From: Gautieria morchelliformis
Taxonomy: Eukaryota > Basidiomycota > Agaricomycetes > Gomphales > Gomphaceae
Assembly: GCA_015179125.1 (NCBI GenBank)
Contig: WHVA01000152.1
Span: 158,719-222,718, forward strand
Length of the DNA stretch: 64,000 nt
Direction of reading: 5' to 3'
Shown here piece by piece: positions 11,038 to 23,880 of this stretch (positions within the stretch are counted from its first letter, which is position 1; every line of letters starts with the position of its first letter). The translations under genes were made by a program, and so were the position numbers. The notes beneath the pieces are model-generated. The model was not told the DNA's origin and made no database searches. It worked only from the letters and a program-made list of their open reading frames with translations.

Positions 11038-12611
11038 TCAAGTGGGATGGCCTGTGGAGTTATAAAAGACCACGGGGTCTGTGATATGTGATGCAGAGCA
11101 CCGAAACCACTGTAAAGTTCGTCCATTTTTTTTCATGGACGCATCACAACTCTCTTCTAAGTTTGCAAGGGAGAGTCGAGGCTCGGATGGTGTAGGAAGT
11201 TTGGCTGGAGAGCCGGGCTCACTATCTGAACTGATAATGTATATATTGGTATCGGCACCTGCTGCTGCTGGTTTGTGAGAACATAAAGCACAGTAAAAAG
11301 ATTTGGACTCACCTGACATCGGTGCAGCCAAGGATGGGAATGCGGCATCAGCATCGAATGTCTCTGGCCATTCAATGTCATACTTGTCATCTGCTGAGGT
11401 GGTTGCCTTTGATGAGATACTATATTCAGGTACGGACAGCTTCTGCCACTCTTTAGACCGAGTGTAATACCGGGTCTCAGGGTCAGAATCAGAGTCTGTA
11501 TATAGATTAGTTTATGGCATCATATGGAGTTATATATAGATAAAAGAAACCCACCCGATGCTTGTTGTTTCCTCTTTCCTTTCCCCTTTGAAGTGCTACC
11601 TTTACGCCTGCCATCGTTACCCAGGAGCTGGAGTGTTTCCTCTAGCGGGACCTGAGACACTAAAAGAAAAAAAAACAGTAAGTAGATGTCTAATCAGTAT
11701 CAGATAAAGAAAAATACCAATATAGAGTTTGCTATCTTGCCACCCCTTACTTTTGCCACCTTTAGCGTCCTTGAAGTCGATGCCATCAGGCAGCTCGCGA
11801 TGTAGCTCGAGGCGGGATCGGTTTGCCTTGCATAAATGCCAGGTGTATGCCTCGGGATCATCGGCATCCATCTGCGTATCTAAATGGTCAAAAGCAATTG
11901 GTAATATCATTCTAAGCCATTCATCTAGTTTCCGGGTAGACCAATTGCTTCCAAATTCCAGGTCTCCAGCCTGGGCTCCATATCGTGCAAAGGGCTTAAT
12001 GAGCTGTTCAACTCGCTGAAGGCTCAGTTCACTGTCATCATTAAGATTGCCATCTGCCTGCCATATTTTTATAGATCAGCCATCTATATTTACAACAGAA
12101 TATTGACTTACATCCAAGCCTTCTGGAATGAGCGTGACCAGTCGTAGAGAGTCGGTCAGTTACTTCTGTGGCTTCTTTCCTTTACGTGTGACCTATTACC
12201 ATTGCCTTATAATTATTTCAGTGGTCAACTCAAAAGTAAGTAACTTACCTTCTTGTTACCAGTCAGCTCACTATCACTGTCTTTAGCATGTTTGAAGCCA
12301 GAGATCGCCTCATCCCGTGCCTGATCCTCTATTAGCCTCTTCCTCTTTTCCGACTGGCGCGAACTGCCAATGGTGGCAGCCTGGATTGTATAGGAAGAAA
12401 GTATGAGGTTCATACTTTGTGTTAAACCAGTTGTTGATTCCCCCAATTGACTTGAACCTTGGGTAGATGTGTTCGACTGGTGCCACGATACCGAATGTCG
12501 GCACCCATCGCACATGTTACCTTCATCTGCAGCGAGGTTGGCCCTAGGGACAAAGTGAGGGCAATTGCAAACATCTCCATTTGGAACGGAATGGAGACAC
12601 TGTAGTGACAT
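11038..12611 (-). CDS. Transposon accessory protein, zinc-motif type (element 2)
   Basis: Counterpart of the gene at 2684-4210. From ATG 12611 it reads MSLQCLHSVPNGDVCNCPHF, then CDGCRHSVSWH, so the pattern C-x-C...C-x2-C-x-H...H is conserved between copies. The linker has SRQSEKRKRLIEDQARDEAI. The central block (11910-11700) reads YTWHLCKANRSRLELHRELP and DAKGGKSKGWQDSKLYI, closely parallel to element 1. The C-terminus has PSEPRLSLANLEESCDASMK. Several short introns are needed to join the blocks. No in-frame stop was seen in the N-terminal exon, unlike element 1. Family unknown to me; role inferred as accessory to transposition because both elements keep it beside the transposase. Confidence 0.55.
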
Positions 12612-12721
12612 TAGGTGGAATAACAAAGAAAGAGAGAACGCAAACTATCGCTCTTTCGCTTGACTTATTGTGGCGGCACAGAAAAATAATAATAAATTGA
12701 TTTTATTCATTGAAACTGTAG

Positions 12722-14430
12722 CTACTGGTTCTCCTCCAAACGAAAGATAAAGCTCTGCATTGCATGCAAAGCCTGGCACCATGTGATTGCACGGGGTAAC
12801 CAGACGGGAACTGGCAGTTCAACCATGAACTGTCGCGCACGTCTTCCCACCTGTATGGTCTCGTAAGTTTGAGAGCCGCCATCATCCCACTCCATACTAA
12901 GCACACCATAACCTTCGGGAACAATACCTGCTATGCAAATTTCTTCCAGGGCTGCAAAAAATAATCCTTCCACCTGGGAGTTTGCAAACAGTGACTGAGA
13001 TCGTGGAACTCTGATTGCCGGATGGTTGATGTTTGCATGCACATTTTGTGCGATTTCTTCATGCAGTGGATGGTGAGTCTCACTTCCTGTACCTGCTTCA
13101 TCCTCTCTCTTATCATCGGCCTCACAACTTTCTGCATCAGTTGGCTCATCAGTCGCACTGTGGACTTCAGACTCGGACTCGGACTCTTCCTCATCACTAG
13201 GGTGGCCTGCTCCAGTCTGATGAGATCTACGCTGCACAATCGGACCATCGGCTGCATAATACTGCTGAAGGATATCTGGGTGGACTTCATTGTGCTCTGA
13301 TACCACCTTGCCATGTGTTGTTTCACTGACAAATCGCATATCCTACATACATATTAGTAGAGTAATGAAGGTGAATATGAACTGACTCACAATAGGACTA
13401 CGGTTGTTCATTATCGATATGGGATGAGCATTCCATTCAGCCTTGAATGCATCACAGTCAGCATTGATGGGGTCTAGAAAAAGCACTTGAAGCAGCCATA
13501 GATGGTTGGGGTTGTGGCAATTGAGGCGATGAAGCTTCTCAAGACGTATAAAAAAACCTCTCCAGCGCCGAGCGGACTGTGTGGCCACTTCGACCCACAG
13601 CCGTTCAATTCTTGTGTTATGAGTTGACCTTGGTTAATATAGTAAAATAGGAGTGTAGTAAATAGAGCAACTTACGACCCCCATAAGTATGAGCCACGAC
13701 AAGGGCCTTTGTGCATGATCATCCATGTTGCTACATCAAGGTTCTCGCCACCTCGATCGCCACGAACACATGATGGACAACCATACTCAGTGATTGAGTC
13801 CAGAAACAAATTAAGTACAGTTGATGTTCGGTTGTTCGTGCTTGCACGGAATGCCGTTATCTATATGGACAGTAAGCATGATGCAGACATGCAGATATCG
13901 TGCTTACCATATGATCATGCCCATTCATTGCCCCATGAATGACAAAGCCCCACAGAATCAACTTGTGCATACCATCCATGTGTGATACGGCATTGGACAT
14001 CTGAGAGATATAAGTATGGCGCATGATCGTGTCATGTCTTCGGAGAGCCTGCCCCAGACCATCTAGGTGTTTCATACTTCCACGAATACGCTCTCTCTGA
14101 ATACGTAGCCCATGTCGCTGTAAGAACCCCACAGCATAACGAAGTCCAGAGCTTGGTTGATGCTGTTTCCAGAGTGTGATCACAGAATCCAACTCATAAT
14201 TAGATAGAGTTGAAAAACGATGATACAAGCCTAGCTTGCGAAGCTTGTAACGCAGTGTGTTGCGATGGATCCCTAAGAGGCAAGCAAGAACCTTCATTTT
14301 CATTTTGAGGCGATGTTTTCCTGATACAGCGTCCTGCACCCATTGCTTCGTTAAGTAATTTTGTAGGGCGGCCAGGACAACCAGTGTATTCTAAGGACAC
14401 TAGGGTTTCCTTTGTTGTCAATTCGGGCTC
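12722..14430 (-). pseudogene. DDE integrase-like transposase (element 2), N-terminus missing
   Basis: Same family as 4741-6832 and better preserved in the core. The order on the minus strand is GRPTKLLN (about 14370), then after a frameshift a helix-turn-helix-like LACLLGIHRNTLRYKL. The core follows, with first acidic residue in MDGMHKLILWGFVIHG (about 13960), second in RGDRGGEN (about 13760) and the Glu in HNTRIERLWVEV (about 13610). An intron lies just before the Glu segment. The C-terminal exon (13339-12722) has a very acidic stretch, HPAIRVPRSQSLFAN and GIVPEGYGVLS, and ends at 12722. Roughly the first 110 residues of the element 1 protein have no counterpart because the Ty3 LTR cuts in at 14483. 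Confidence 0.75.
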
Positions 14431-14482
14431 ACTGTATTTACTTCATTAACTCTGTGCCTAGCAGAAAATAAAGTCGGTGTAC

Positions 14483-14872
14483 TGTCAGGGTTCACGCGTT
14501 TCCTTCCACAAGTTTCTATTTCCTTCCATGAGTTTCCGTCACCTTCCGTCAGTTTCCATAACCTTCCGTCAGTTTCTATAACCTTCCGTCAGTTTCTATA
14601 ACCTTCCGTCACATTCCATCACATTCTGTGACATTCTGTGACATTCCATGACATTCCATCACTTTCCGTCACCTTCCGTAACCTTCTACAAGTTTCCGTC
14701 TTCCCTATTATGTAAGCCTTGCCAGCGCTATAAGACTGTAGCCTGTGTGGTGGCGTTTCCTCAGCTTGATCTCTGAGGATACCTACTACACAGTTGGTCA
14801 TTGTCCTAGTATTGGCTCTTATCTCCCTAAGTATCTTTTGGTTGTGGCTCCGTCATTAGTGTTGCCCTCACA
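14483..14872 (+). repeat. 5' LTR of Ty3 element 1
   Basis: Begins TGTCAGGGTTCACG and ends GTTGCCCTCACA, the same TGTCAG/GCCCT(C/T)ACA ends as the chromovirus LTRs at 52576 and 58251. It contains a tandem array of ~20-nt units with the core CTTCCGTCAGTTTC (about 14535-14600) and related CATTC(C/T)GTGA repeats. A downstream gag in the same orientation supports the 5' LTR call. No second LTR was found. Confidence 0.65.
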
Positions 14873-14932
14873 GAAGATCAAGCTCATAGGACGACCCCAC
14901 ACACTTTTCTTAACCAGCCTTCATCTCAGCCT

Positions 14933-16622
14933 ATGGCAGACCAACTCCCAGACGCATACTGGGACTCCCTGGGTGACCATGGGCCATTTCTTCGAGGCCT
15001 CCTTTCTAGCCAAGCACAGCAGCTGCAGCAACTTCAACTGCAGAATCAGGAACTGCACAATCAGATTGTTAACGTTCACGACCACTTAGCCAATGCTGCC
15101 ACCAACGCTGCTGTTGCTGCTGCTCAAGCCCTGCGACAGGCCAACATGTGAACATTGCTGAGACATGTCATTGCGTCCCTCCCCCCGGGGTATGCAGTGT
15201 ACCTCCCAGTGACCCTCCATCTACTCACTCTATCAAAGCAGCAGAACCGGAGAAGTTCAATGGAGACCATGCAGAGACTGAAGGGTTTATCAGGTCTATC
15301 AAGTTGTCCATCGCTGTCCAGCCAGCATCCTTCCCAGATGAGCGCACAAAGATCCTATATGCTCTTTCCTTCATGACAGGAGGCTCTGTGGAGATATGGG
15401 CACACAACGAGACATAGGCTGTCATTGATGGCACCTCCTCTATATCCACTCTGGAGGGGTTTATTAAACGTGTGGAGGAGGCCTTTGGGGACCCATATCG
15501 TGCCAGAATGGCTCGCACTAAGCTGCATGACCTTAGGATGGCGTCAGGAATGTCAGCAGATGAATACACGTCTCAATTTGAGATCCTGGCAGGCAGGACA
15601 GGCTTTAATGATGAGGCACTCGAGGATGCCTATGCTCGTGGCCTTCCAGCAGGTATCCTTGACAAGATCCATGCCCAGCCCTTTCTTCCATCCAACCTCA
15701 AAGCCTGGAAGGAAGCAGCCTGTCAGATTGACCACAATCATCGCCGTCTGTTAGAGGTCAGGAAGGCACAGACACCTCATGTCCCTAATCGCCCTCCTCC
15801 TGCCTGACCACTCCACACTCCTGCTATAGCTCCTGTTGTCACAGCACCACCCAGTAATGCGACACCTATGGACATTGACTCATCCCGCCGCCGCACCGAA
15901 ACATGGACCTGCTACAACTGTAAGAGACCTGGTCACATTTCACCAGACTGTCCTGAACCTCACAAGCCACGAATCTGTGCAAACCTCACAGAGGCAGACA
16001 TTGCAGCAATTGTCTCTAAATCTGTAGCAGCGGCAATGGAGGAACGCAAACAGAAGGTGGAAGCCCCTGTCCAAGAGGAAGGAAAGGGTTTTTAGGCCAG
16101 TCAGCGGTGAAAGACATGCCCCGCTCGACAAATCAGTTTTCAGTTCTCGAAACATGTACAATAGGGATCACAGGCGATATGATGCATCCTTCTCCTACCC
16201 CTGATTGAACTGAAACCAAACCAGCCATGCCAAAAACCCAACCCATCGCTCCAGTTGCTAATGCAAACCTTCCAGTCCCTCTATATGTCCGTACTGCTGA
16301 CCGCCGCCAATGCACCAAAGTACCTCTCAAGGTCCACTCCATTGACACAGGGCATCCACTTGCAATTGACTCCCTCCTTGACAGTGGTGCTACAGGGATG
16401 TTCATCGATGTGGAGTTTGTAAGGGAACACAGACTTCGGACCTGTCCCCTACCCCGTGCCATCCCCGTCTACAATATTGATGGTACCCCAAATGAGGCTG
16501 GCTCAATCAAGGAAGAAGTCGACTTCATTTTCACCTTTGGGGATCATACGGAACGTGCCACATTCTCTGTCACGAGCCTCGGACGACTTGCCATCATTCT
16601 TGGTCACACATGGCTTGTTGAA
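14933..16622 (+). pseudogene. Ty3-type gag and protease, truncated by Helitron 1
   Basis: The start MADQLPDAYWDSLGDHGPF is followed by a glutamine-rich coiled stretch. After a frameshift near 15150 comes a retrotransposon gag domain (AAEPEKFNGDHAETEGFIRS, then DEYTSQFEILAGRTGFNDEA). A CCHC knuckle CYNCKRPGHISPDC lies near 15909. The protease has LDSGATGMFID (about 16378) and ends ILGHTWLVE at 16622. In-frame stops occur near 15416 and 15805. Reverse transcriptase, RNase H and integrase are absent here, because the coding sequence ends exactly where Helitron 1 starts. Confidence 0.8.
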
Positions 16623-16642
16623 TCAGAGTAGTCCGAACCAGA

Positions 16643-19600
16643 ATGGAGGTGATGAAGGTTATTTCTTTGCTACCGAAGGAGCTTCAGCAACGAGTGGCTC
16701 AAGCTGGATACACAAAAAAAAACGGAGGATGAACGGTCGACGATACAAGAGCTATTGGCATGTGACATGTTGAACAAAAGAAAGAGGATAGAAGATGAAG
16801 CTTACCATGAAGCCAAACGTCAACGCCTGTGGTCATCGGTCGACAATGAGTCTAAATATCTCCGGCCCGTAGACTTGTCATCACAGCTGCAACGGTTAAC
16901 CAAGTTCGTTGACAAAACGTCCAACAAGTACCTTCAACAAGCCGTTTGCTGTGTATGTGCTCAACGAAAGGAGAAATTGAAGACGAGGTACTGCACCATT
17001 AACGATCTTCCCCACCAAGACGTATTGCGCCCAGCAAAACTAAACCTGAATCACGCTTTAACTGGAAATATGTTGTTGCACATTCCCGCCATCGTTTACG
17101 ACAGTAGAGATGTCCAGGGAACACATGGGCGAGTATGCTTTGAGTGTTGGGACTGTTTACGTGAAGGAGCCCGTCCACGATTTTCTCTAGCCAATAATCT
17201 TTGGATAGGTCCTGTCCCATTTGAGCTGTCTGTGTTGACATTGCCAGAGCAGATATTGATAGCTCGATACTATCCTGCATCGTATGTGGTCAAGCTTTAC
17301 CCTAAACGAAAAGGGAGTTCTTTCTGGGATGAAGGTCAAGTTAACAGTGGATTGCGGGGTAATGTCTCTACGTATCGTTTGGACCCTTCCCAAGTCGCCG
17401 GCATGGCGATGGGATTGCTATTGCCAACCAAACCTGCTATATTAGCCGCCATTATCTCCGTCACATTGGTGGGACCAAAAAATGTTAAGGAGAGGACGAT
17501 AAGTGGTTTGTTGCAAGTCTGTCGTCAACGGGTGCTGGATGCGTTACTTTGGTTAAAATCTCACAATCCGTTGTACACTGCCATCCAAATTGATGATGAA
17601 GCGCTTCGTCTACTGCCTGTCGCAGGTACCCCTGATGCTATTATAGACAATGTAAAGGTGGACCATTCAATGCATGTCCTCGCCGAGGAACAAGGAGAAG
17701 TGGTTCCTGACATTACCCTTGACGACGACAAAGAAATTGAACATCAACGTGTGTACTGAGTATATTCTGCGGAGATGAGCTGACAACCACTTAAATGACA
17801 TGTAGATCAAGATGACTCGCCACAAGTCATCCCCGTTCAAGAACTAGGTGTAATAGATGTTGAAGGTGAAGATGTGTCGCCGACAACGTTGATAGCCAAT
17901 GCGTTTCACAACACCGTCGAAGAAGACTCCGACAAGCTGCCCGAGGAAGACAACTACATGTTTAAACGTGGTGGCGGATTCGTCAACGAATACACATGAC
18001 GAGATCATACAGGGGGTCTCACCGAGGGGAGGATGATAATCCCAATCATCTTCTTGGAGCATATCCTTATCTTTTTCCCTATGGAGAAGGAGGGTTCGAG
18101 ACACAGAGACCACGTGTTGTGTCATATGTGGAACACGCTCGATGGGCATTGGAGTACGATGATCGACGGTTTTCAAAACATATGTCGTTTATATTCCAGG
18201 TGTTTGGGGTAATACAGAAACGTCAGGTCTGTCAATCTGCTGAATTGCAGGTAAGCCATCAACTCCTCTCTTCGCCTCCCGGCCTTGATTGCTTGTTGCT
18301 CCAGGTTAATGGCCGTTATTTCACTTCTCAGGGACACGAGTTTCACTCCATTACTTCGCATGACTTGTCAAAAGCAGCGGACGAAGAAAAATGTCATGTA
18401 CCGTTCAGCAATCCTTCCATTAAACAACTACAGAAAGTTGTCGCAGCTACCCAGAGGAAAGTCGTGGGGACAGACGAATCTAGAATGGCCATACGTTCCA
18501 AAATATATGACCTCACTCTTCGGAAAAACCCTGCGACATTGTGGATTACCCTAAATTTCGCTGATACAGATGATCCTATCGTCCAAATCTTGGCGGGCGA
18601 AGAAATCGACATGGACAAATTCATCAGTACTGCAGGTCCTGATCATGTCCAACGGGCTATAAATTCTGCCTCAAATCCATATGCTGCCGCAAAATAGTTT
18701 CACATGTCCGTGAAATTGGTATTGGAAGAACTATACGGTATATCCATCGATCAATTCCATCACATTTATCGACAAAATGGCATATTTGGTGAGATAACAG
18801 CTTATATCGGTACGGTTGAGGCGCAAGGACGAGGGTCACTTCATCTACATTTATTGTTATGGTTAGTGGGGGCTCCGACGTCAACTCGAATACAGGAGTT
18901 GCTACAAACTCAAGATTTCCGTGCGAATATGTGTGCGTTCATCAGAAAATCCATCTCCACCCACATGGACGGCCTATCGGATGATCAGTTACAGCAGGAA
19001 TCCTCTGAAATGAGAAAAGCTCACAAAGAAAGGGCTTCTGCTTACTCCAGACCTCTAGATCCTCGTCATGTTGATTTCCCACGATCAGTAGGAATCACTC
19101 TGAAAAGCTTAGCAAGAACGTTGCAAGTCCACGTACATTCCACACAAACGTGCTTGACACTGAATACAAAAGGCCTCCTCAAATGCAAAAGACGTGCTCC
19201 CTGGGAATTATCTCAAGTGGAGACGGTCAACGATAATGGCAGATGGTCACCGAAAAGGACATACGGTATGCTCAACAATTGGAACAATATCGTTTTGTTG
19301 GCGACACAGGCTAACAATGATATAAAATTGTTGACCAATGGAACAGATACTAAAGATGTCAGTTGGTACACTACCAAGTATGCCGTGAAGAGACAAGCGA
19401 AAAGTAGTAACATGTCGGCCTTGTTGGCGAAAAGATTAGCTTATGACCGAGACAATTCCCCGAGCTCATCCTCTAACCGGTCATCCAATAAACGACTCAT
19501 CGCTCAATGTGTTAACACGTTGAGCAGAGATCAAGAATTGTCGTCGCAGCAAGTCATATCTTATGTCATGGGATGGGGAGATCGATATATATCACACAAC

Positions 19601-22600
19601 TTCGTCCCCATCTATTGGTCAGCTGCAATTGCTGAGCTACAGAAATCATTTCTGTCTATCAAAGACGATGGGGAGGTAACCAATTCTAGGCATGTCTGGT
19701 CGACTCACCTTTACAATACTGACTGAATGGACAATTCTTTTTAATTGACCTTGGAACAGACAGTCCGATGACGAACCTGACGCCATCTTGCATGTCGTAG
19801 ACGACAACCTACAAGTAAAAGTCAACTGAGCGACTACAAAATCGCGGGGAAAAACTGGAGTCATACGGTCTTTTTCATTTTCTCATGGATTCTTACGAAC
19901 CAAAAACTTCCATGAAACAGACCGGCAAAACAACAAATGCACGTATACCGTACTTGGTAGGATCTCATGGATACCAAAATAGGTTTCGTGTTCTCCGTGC
20001 CCCCGGACATGAGACCATGCCTGATTTTCTAGGACAATGGCTTCCTCGACGTGATGATCCATGCGCGAGAAAATTCTACTGCGTATCTGTTTTACTGCTG
20101 TTGAAACCGTGGTGACAGGTGACCGACCTTCTAGACAGTACATCGACATGGGAAACTTCCTTCGATACCTATCTGGCCAAGGCGCCCCCCTCGGAGTTGC
20201 AGTTGTAGTAGACAGGAATTATAGGCAGTAGGTATGGACTTGTTGCTCAAAATAATAGACTAGAAATTAATTCACTCTCTCAGTGAATTTAGTTGTCACT
20301 ATAAATATATTATACACTACCTAATTCACTACAGAGGATTTCTAGGTCAATAAATCGAAAGAACACTAGACTAATTTACTTGCCTCTCTCAGTGAATTTA
20401 GTTGTCACTGAGAGAGGGGGAAATCTGTCTCACTGTGCATGTACTACTACCCGGCCCTTTAGCGCCCAAGAGCTCATGCGTCGAAGTCATTTCAGACTCC
20501 GCTGGGTGCAGCCGCTTGTGAAAATAGAAATAACAAAATGAAATGGAGAGGTAGGGAGTGACTGGAAAATTTCGAAAATAATCAGAGAAATGGATGCATG
20601 GTACAAGAATAATGTGAGAAGAGATTGGAACACAATACAATAAATCGAATATATTATGCTTGATTTTGGTGCAGGAGCATAAATGCACCCAACAGCAGTT
20701 ACTGGACAATGTTCAATTCTACTATGCTTGTGAAAATTCCGCTGCGAAAGAAAAGGACTCGCCTGAAACACACCTCGATGATGAAGAAGACCGAGAAAAC
20801 CTGTTACAGGGCAACATGTATCCGACGGACGACATACAGAACGCTCCGATCAATGTCAACCAGGTCGCAAATGATGCCATACCGACACGTGAAATACTAC
20901 ACGGCAGACAAGCTGTTAACATAGGCGTGCAATCTGGTATATTTACCGACGACGACCGGTGGTCTGTAAAACCCGACCAACTCCTGTTCGCTGATGGAAA
21001 CTTAATGAACAAAAATATGGAATGGCAAACTATGATCAGGCAATATTCTCGACATCGATCATCCACTCACGATACTGCCCAACATTCCGCCCTCCCTCCA
21101 CAAGCCAGCTGCAGCACTTTGCCCCTATCTACAGAACCAGGGCTGTCGATAAACCTTCATCCATCACAAAACACGGAAACATACCCTCCAGGAATTTCCC
21201 ATCTCACTGCTGATCAACGTCGTGGTTTCGACATCATTGACCGTCACCTACGAGAAAATCTACAAGGAAAAAATCCTGAACAACTACTAATGTTGATGAT
21301 GGGGTCTGGAGGTGTCGGTAAATCAATTGTCATAGACATGGCGAGATGCCTACTCAACATACGTAGATGTGAAGAAAAACTGGCTAAAGCAGCAATGACG
21401 GGCATCGCGGCGTCTAATGTCGGGGCTACACCTTGCATTGGTGGGGTGCTCTGCTGATATACGTGCCGTCTTCACCGAACTATCACAAACAACCAAGTCA
21501 AGAGGCGATGAAAAGACATCAAGAAAACATCGCTCCTGTGGAGTATCTTTTACTGGACGAAATATCCATGGCCGTCACAGACCAGCTAGGATTACTTTCA
21601 GCTATAACGTCGTTCATCAAGGGCAAAGACAGTTCGTGCACCTTACCTTTCGGCGGAAAGTTAAACGTCATCCTAGTGGGGGACTTTCACCAATTTCCCC
21701 CACCAATGCGAGCGTCTTCCACGCTTTATAGAACTCCCACAAACAGGACTTACTGGGGAGGAATAGGTCAGAATATCTTCCATCAATTCCAGACGGTGGT
21801 TCTTTTAAAAGAACAAAAGAGAATTGACGATGGAACCTGGGCTGAAATTCTAGAATGATCACGTCACGGCGCGTGCTCAGAGAGCGACATCGATGAATTC
21901 CAAAAACTCATCCTGACCAATAAGAATTGTCAGCTACCCGATTTTTCTCGTCCACCCTGGAACAACGTCGTCTTAGTAACCCCTCATCATGGTGTGCGCG
22001 TGGAATGGAACGATGCAAGTTTGCGTGAACACTGCAGAAGATCAGCCAAACCTATGTTTATCTCACCTGCTGAAGACACGGTAGGTGTCAACAACGATGG
22101 TCTTTCCCTTGAGAAAAAATTACTTGTGGCCGCATCGGAAGGAAAAGATTGTTTGGAATGCTCAGTAAAAATTGCAGAAGGAATGCGTGCTATGCTCACC
22201 TGGAACTTCGTAGTGTCTGCCGACCTCGCCAACGGAACACAGGGAACTGTCGAAAAGATATATCTAGATCCACGCAAAAACCTTACACGCCTTCCAACCG
22301 TGGATAACATCATCCAGTTGCAATATCCTCCTGCCCTTGTCCTCTTTCGTCCTGACAACACCCCCTTGAACAACCTGAAAGGTTTAACGTCCGGTGTAAT
22401 CCCCCTCGAACCTTCGAAGAAAGGGATGCAGATAACTTACCACAATGGGAGGAGGTCCACTGTATACAGAAAGCAATTGTCCCTGACGCCGGCGTACGCT
22501 TTCACCAATTACAAAGCTCAGGGCCAAACTCTGCAACCGGTCATCGTTGACATAGGTAACCCCCCCACTGGTGGCTTAAATGCGTTCAATGCCTACGTCG

Positions 22601-22761
22601 CGATATCATGAGGGAGAAGTCGAGAAATGATCAGATTCTTACGAGACTTCAATACTAACGTTTTCACACGACATCCCGAGGACGAACTTGCCCAGTGTGA
22701 CAAACGATTAGAAATCCTCAACAATGAGACAACCAAAAGATATAATTTAGGTCGATGGTAA
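16643..22761 (+). pseudogene. Helitron 1 Rep-helicase, multiply broken
   Basis: The blocks, in order, are: a start at ATG 16643 with frameshift at an A-run near 16715; a Cys-rich N-terminal domain (CCVCAQRKEK, CFECWDCLREG, LPEQILIARYYP) of the DUF6570 type; Helitron-like N-domain with HLLGAYPYLFPYGEGGFE and RWALEYDDRRFSKHMSF (about 18050-18200); a 55-nt intron at 18250-18304; Rep with QGRGSLHLHLLLW (about 18825), the His-x-His motif; and a PIF1-like helicase with GSGGVGKSIV (about 21306), LLLDEISMAV (about 21549) and NYKAQGQTLQPVIVD (about 22507). Stops or frameshifts occur near 17757, 18695, 19724, 20113, 21440, 21856 and 22609; those at 21856 and 22609 are TGA in otherwise in-frame sequence. 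A solo LTR splits it at 20204. It ends with TAA at 22761. Confidence 0.85.
20204..20694. mobile_element. Solo LTR inside the Helitron 1 gene
   Basis: A 491-bp segment begins TGTAGTAGACAGG and ends GCACCCAACA. It is flanked by the 5-bp duplication GCAGT (20199-20203 and 20695-20699). Removing it reunites the coding sequence ...PPSELQ with LLDNVQFYYACENSA. Read on the minus strand it starts TGTTGGGTGCATTTATG, so its orientation is probably minus. Inside are a 12-bp perfect hairpin CCTCTCTCAGTG/CACTGAGAGAGG (about 20380-20415) and a direct repeat of its first arm near 20275. Confidence 0.75.
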
Positions 22762-23270
22762 ACAGGTGAGAATTACCACGTTCAAATACTCGAAACAGCA
22801 TCGATTTATACAATTCTCCCCGGTAACAGTATCTTTGCCCTCCTGTAATAACCCCAGACTAATTTCACTACCGATGCAAATAGTACTTTCCCCACATCTG
22901 TTTTACAGAACAGCTAGTGCTGAACGCCCTCATGCATCCGACAACAAAATACTAAAATAGCCATCATGAGGTGTGAAGTGGACGACAGTTGCTCACAAAG
23001 TACTCACCAACTTTCTGGTCGACGTTTCCTTAGCTACAACCTTGCCTTTACCACTTGCCCTGCTGATGACATCGGAATCTATAGTATAAAGTTGCTGGAA
23101 GGGTGGTTGTGGGTGTTTTACGTAATAATGTTACGTAATTTGCTGAGTTTGAACGCGAGCGGCGCAGCCGCGAGCGCCGTTCCTAGCTGCGCAGCCTGCT
23201 CTCTCTCTGTCTGCTACTGGCCTCCTCTGTGTCTGCTACGGGCTGTCTCTGCCTCCTGCCTGTCTCTCCT

Positions 23271-23880
23271 TGCCTCCATCCATTCCTGGCTGTCATCCCT
23301 GGCCCTGGTGTGTCTTCTTTTCCATTAATTTTCGCTTTTTTGGCCTTTCTTTATTATTGTTATTTCTTCATTTATTTTTGCTTTTTTTGACCTTTTTTCA
23401 CCCCAGGTTTCTCCTCTCCTTGCCTCCATCCATTCCTGGCTGCTGTCCCTGCCCCTGGTGTGTCTTCTTTTCCATTAATCTTCGCTTTTTTGGCCTTTTT
23501 TTATTATTGTTATTTCTTCATTTATTTTCGCTTTTTTTGACTTTTTTTCACCCCAGGTTTCTCCTCTCCTTGCCTCCATCCATTCCTGGCTGCTGTCCCT
23601 GCCCCTGGTGTGTCTTCTTTTCCATTAATCTTCGCTTTTTTGGCCTTTTTTTATTATTGTATTTCTTCATTTATTTTCGCTTTTTTTGACTTTTTTTCAC
23701 CCCAGGTTTCTCCTCTCCTTGCCTCCATCCATTCCTGGCTGCCTTCCCTGCCCCTGGTGTGTCTTCTTTTCCATTAATTTTCGCTTTTTTGGCCTTTTTT
23801 TATTATTGTTATTTCTTCATTTTATTTTCGCTTTTTTTGACCTTTTTTCACCCCAGGTTTCTCCTCTCACTGCCTCCCTC
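23271..23880 (+). repeat. ~150-bp tandem repeats, four copies plus a partial one
   Basis: Units begin TGCCTCCATCCATTCCTGGC at 23271, 23421, 23571 and 23720, with a partial fifth at 23871. Each contains a pyrimidine-rich TTCGCTTTTTTGG tract and CACCCCAGGTTTCTCC. They sit in the Helitron 2 leader. The tracts of pyrimidines ending CAG look like repeated splice acceptors, but no gene is encoded here. Confidence 0.85.

Larger units (their letters stand above)
8290..14482. mobile_element. Second integrase-type transposon, left end present, right end lost
   Basis: It starts TATGGCGGTCAAAATGCAC at 8290, preceded by CGTCTC (8284-8289). In copy B the same CGTCTC continues directly into host flank GGTAGG (about 43809-43818), so this is an insertion junction. 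It has the same gene order as element 1: accessory gene then transposase, both on the minus strand. The transposase N-terminus and right TIR are missing because a Ty3 LTR begins at 14483. I looked for a matching right end with CGTCTC later in the window and found none. Confidence 0.7.

Noticed and set aside
23271-23880. Regularly spaced repeats considered as a CRISPR array
   Set aside because: Units are 150 bp, contiguous and without unique spacers, and the genome is eukaryotic.
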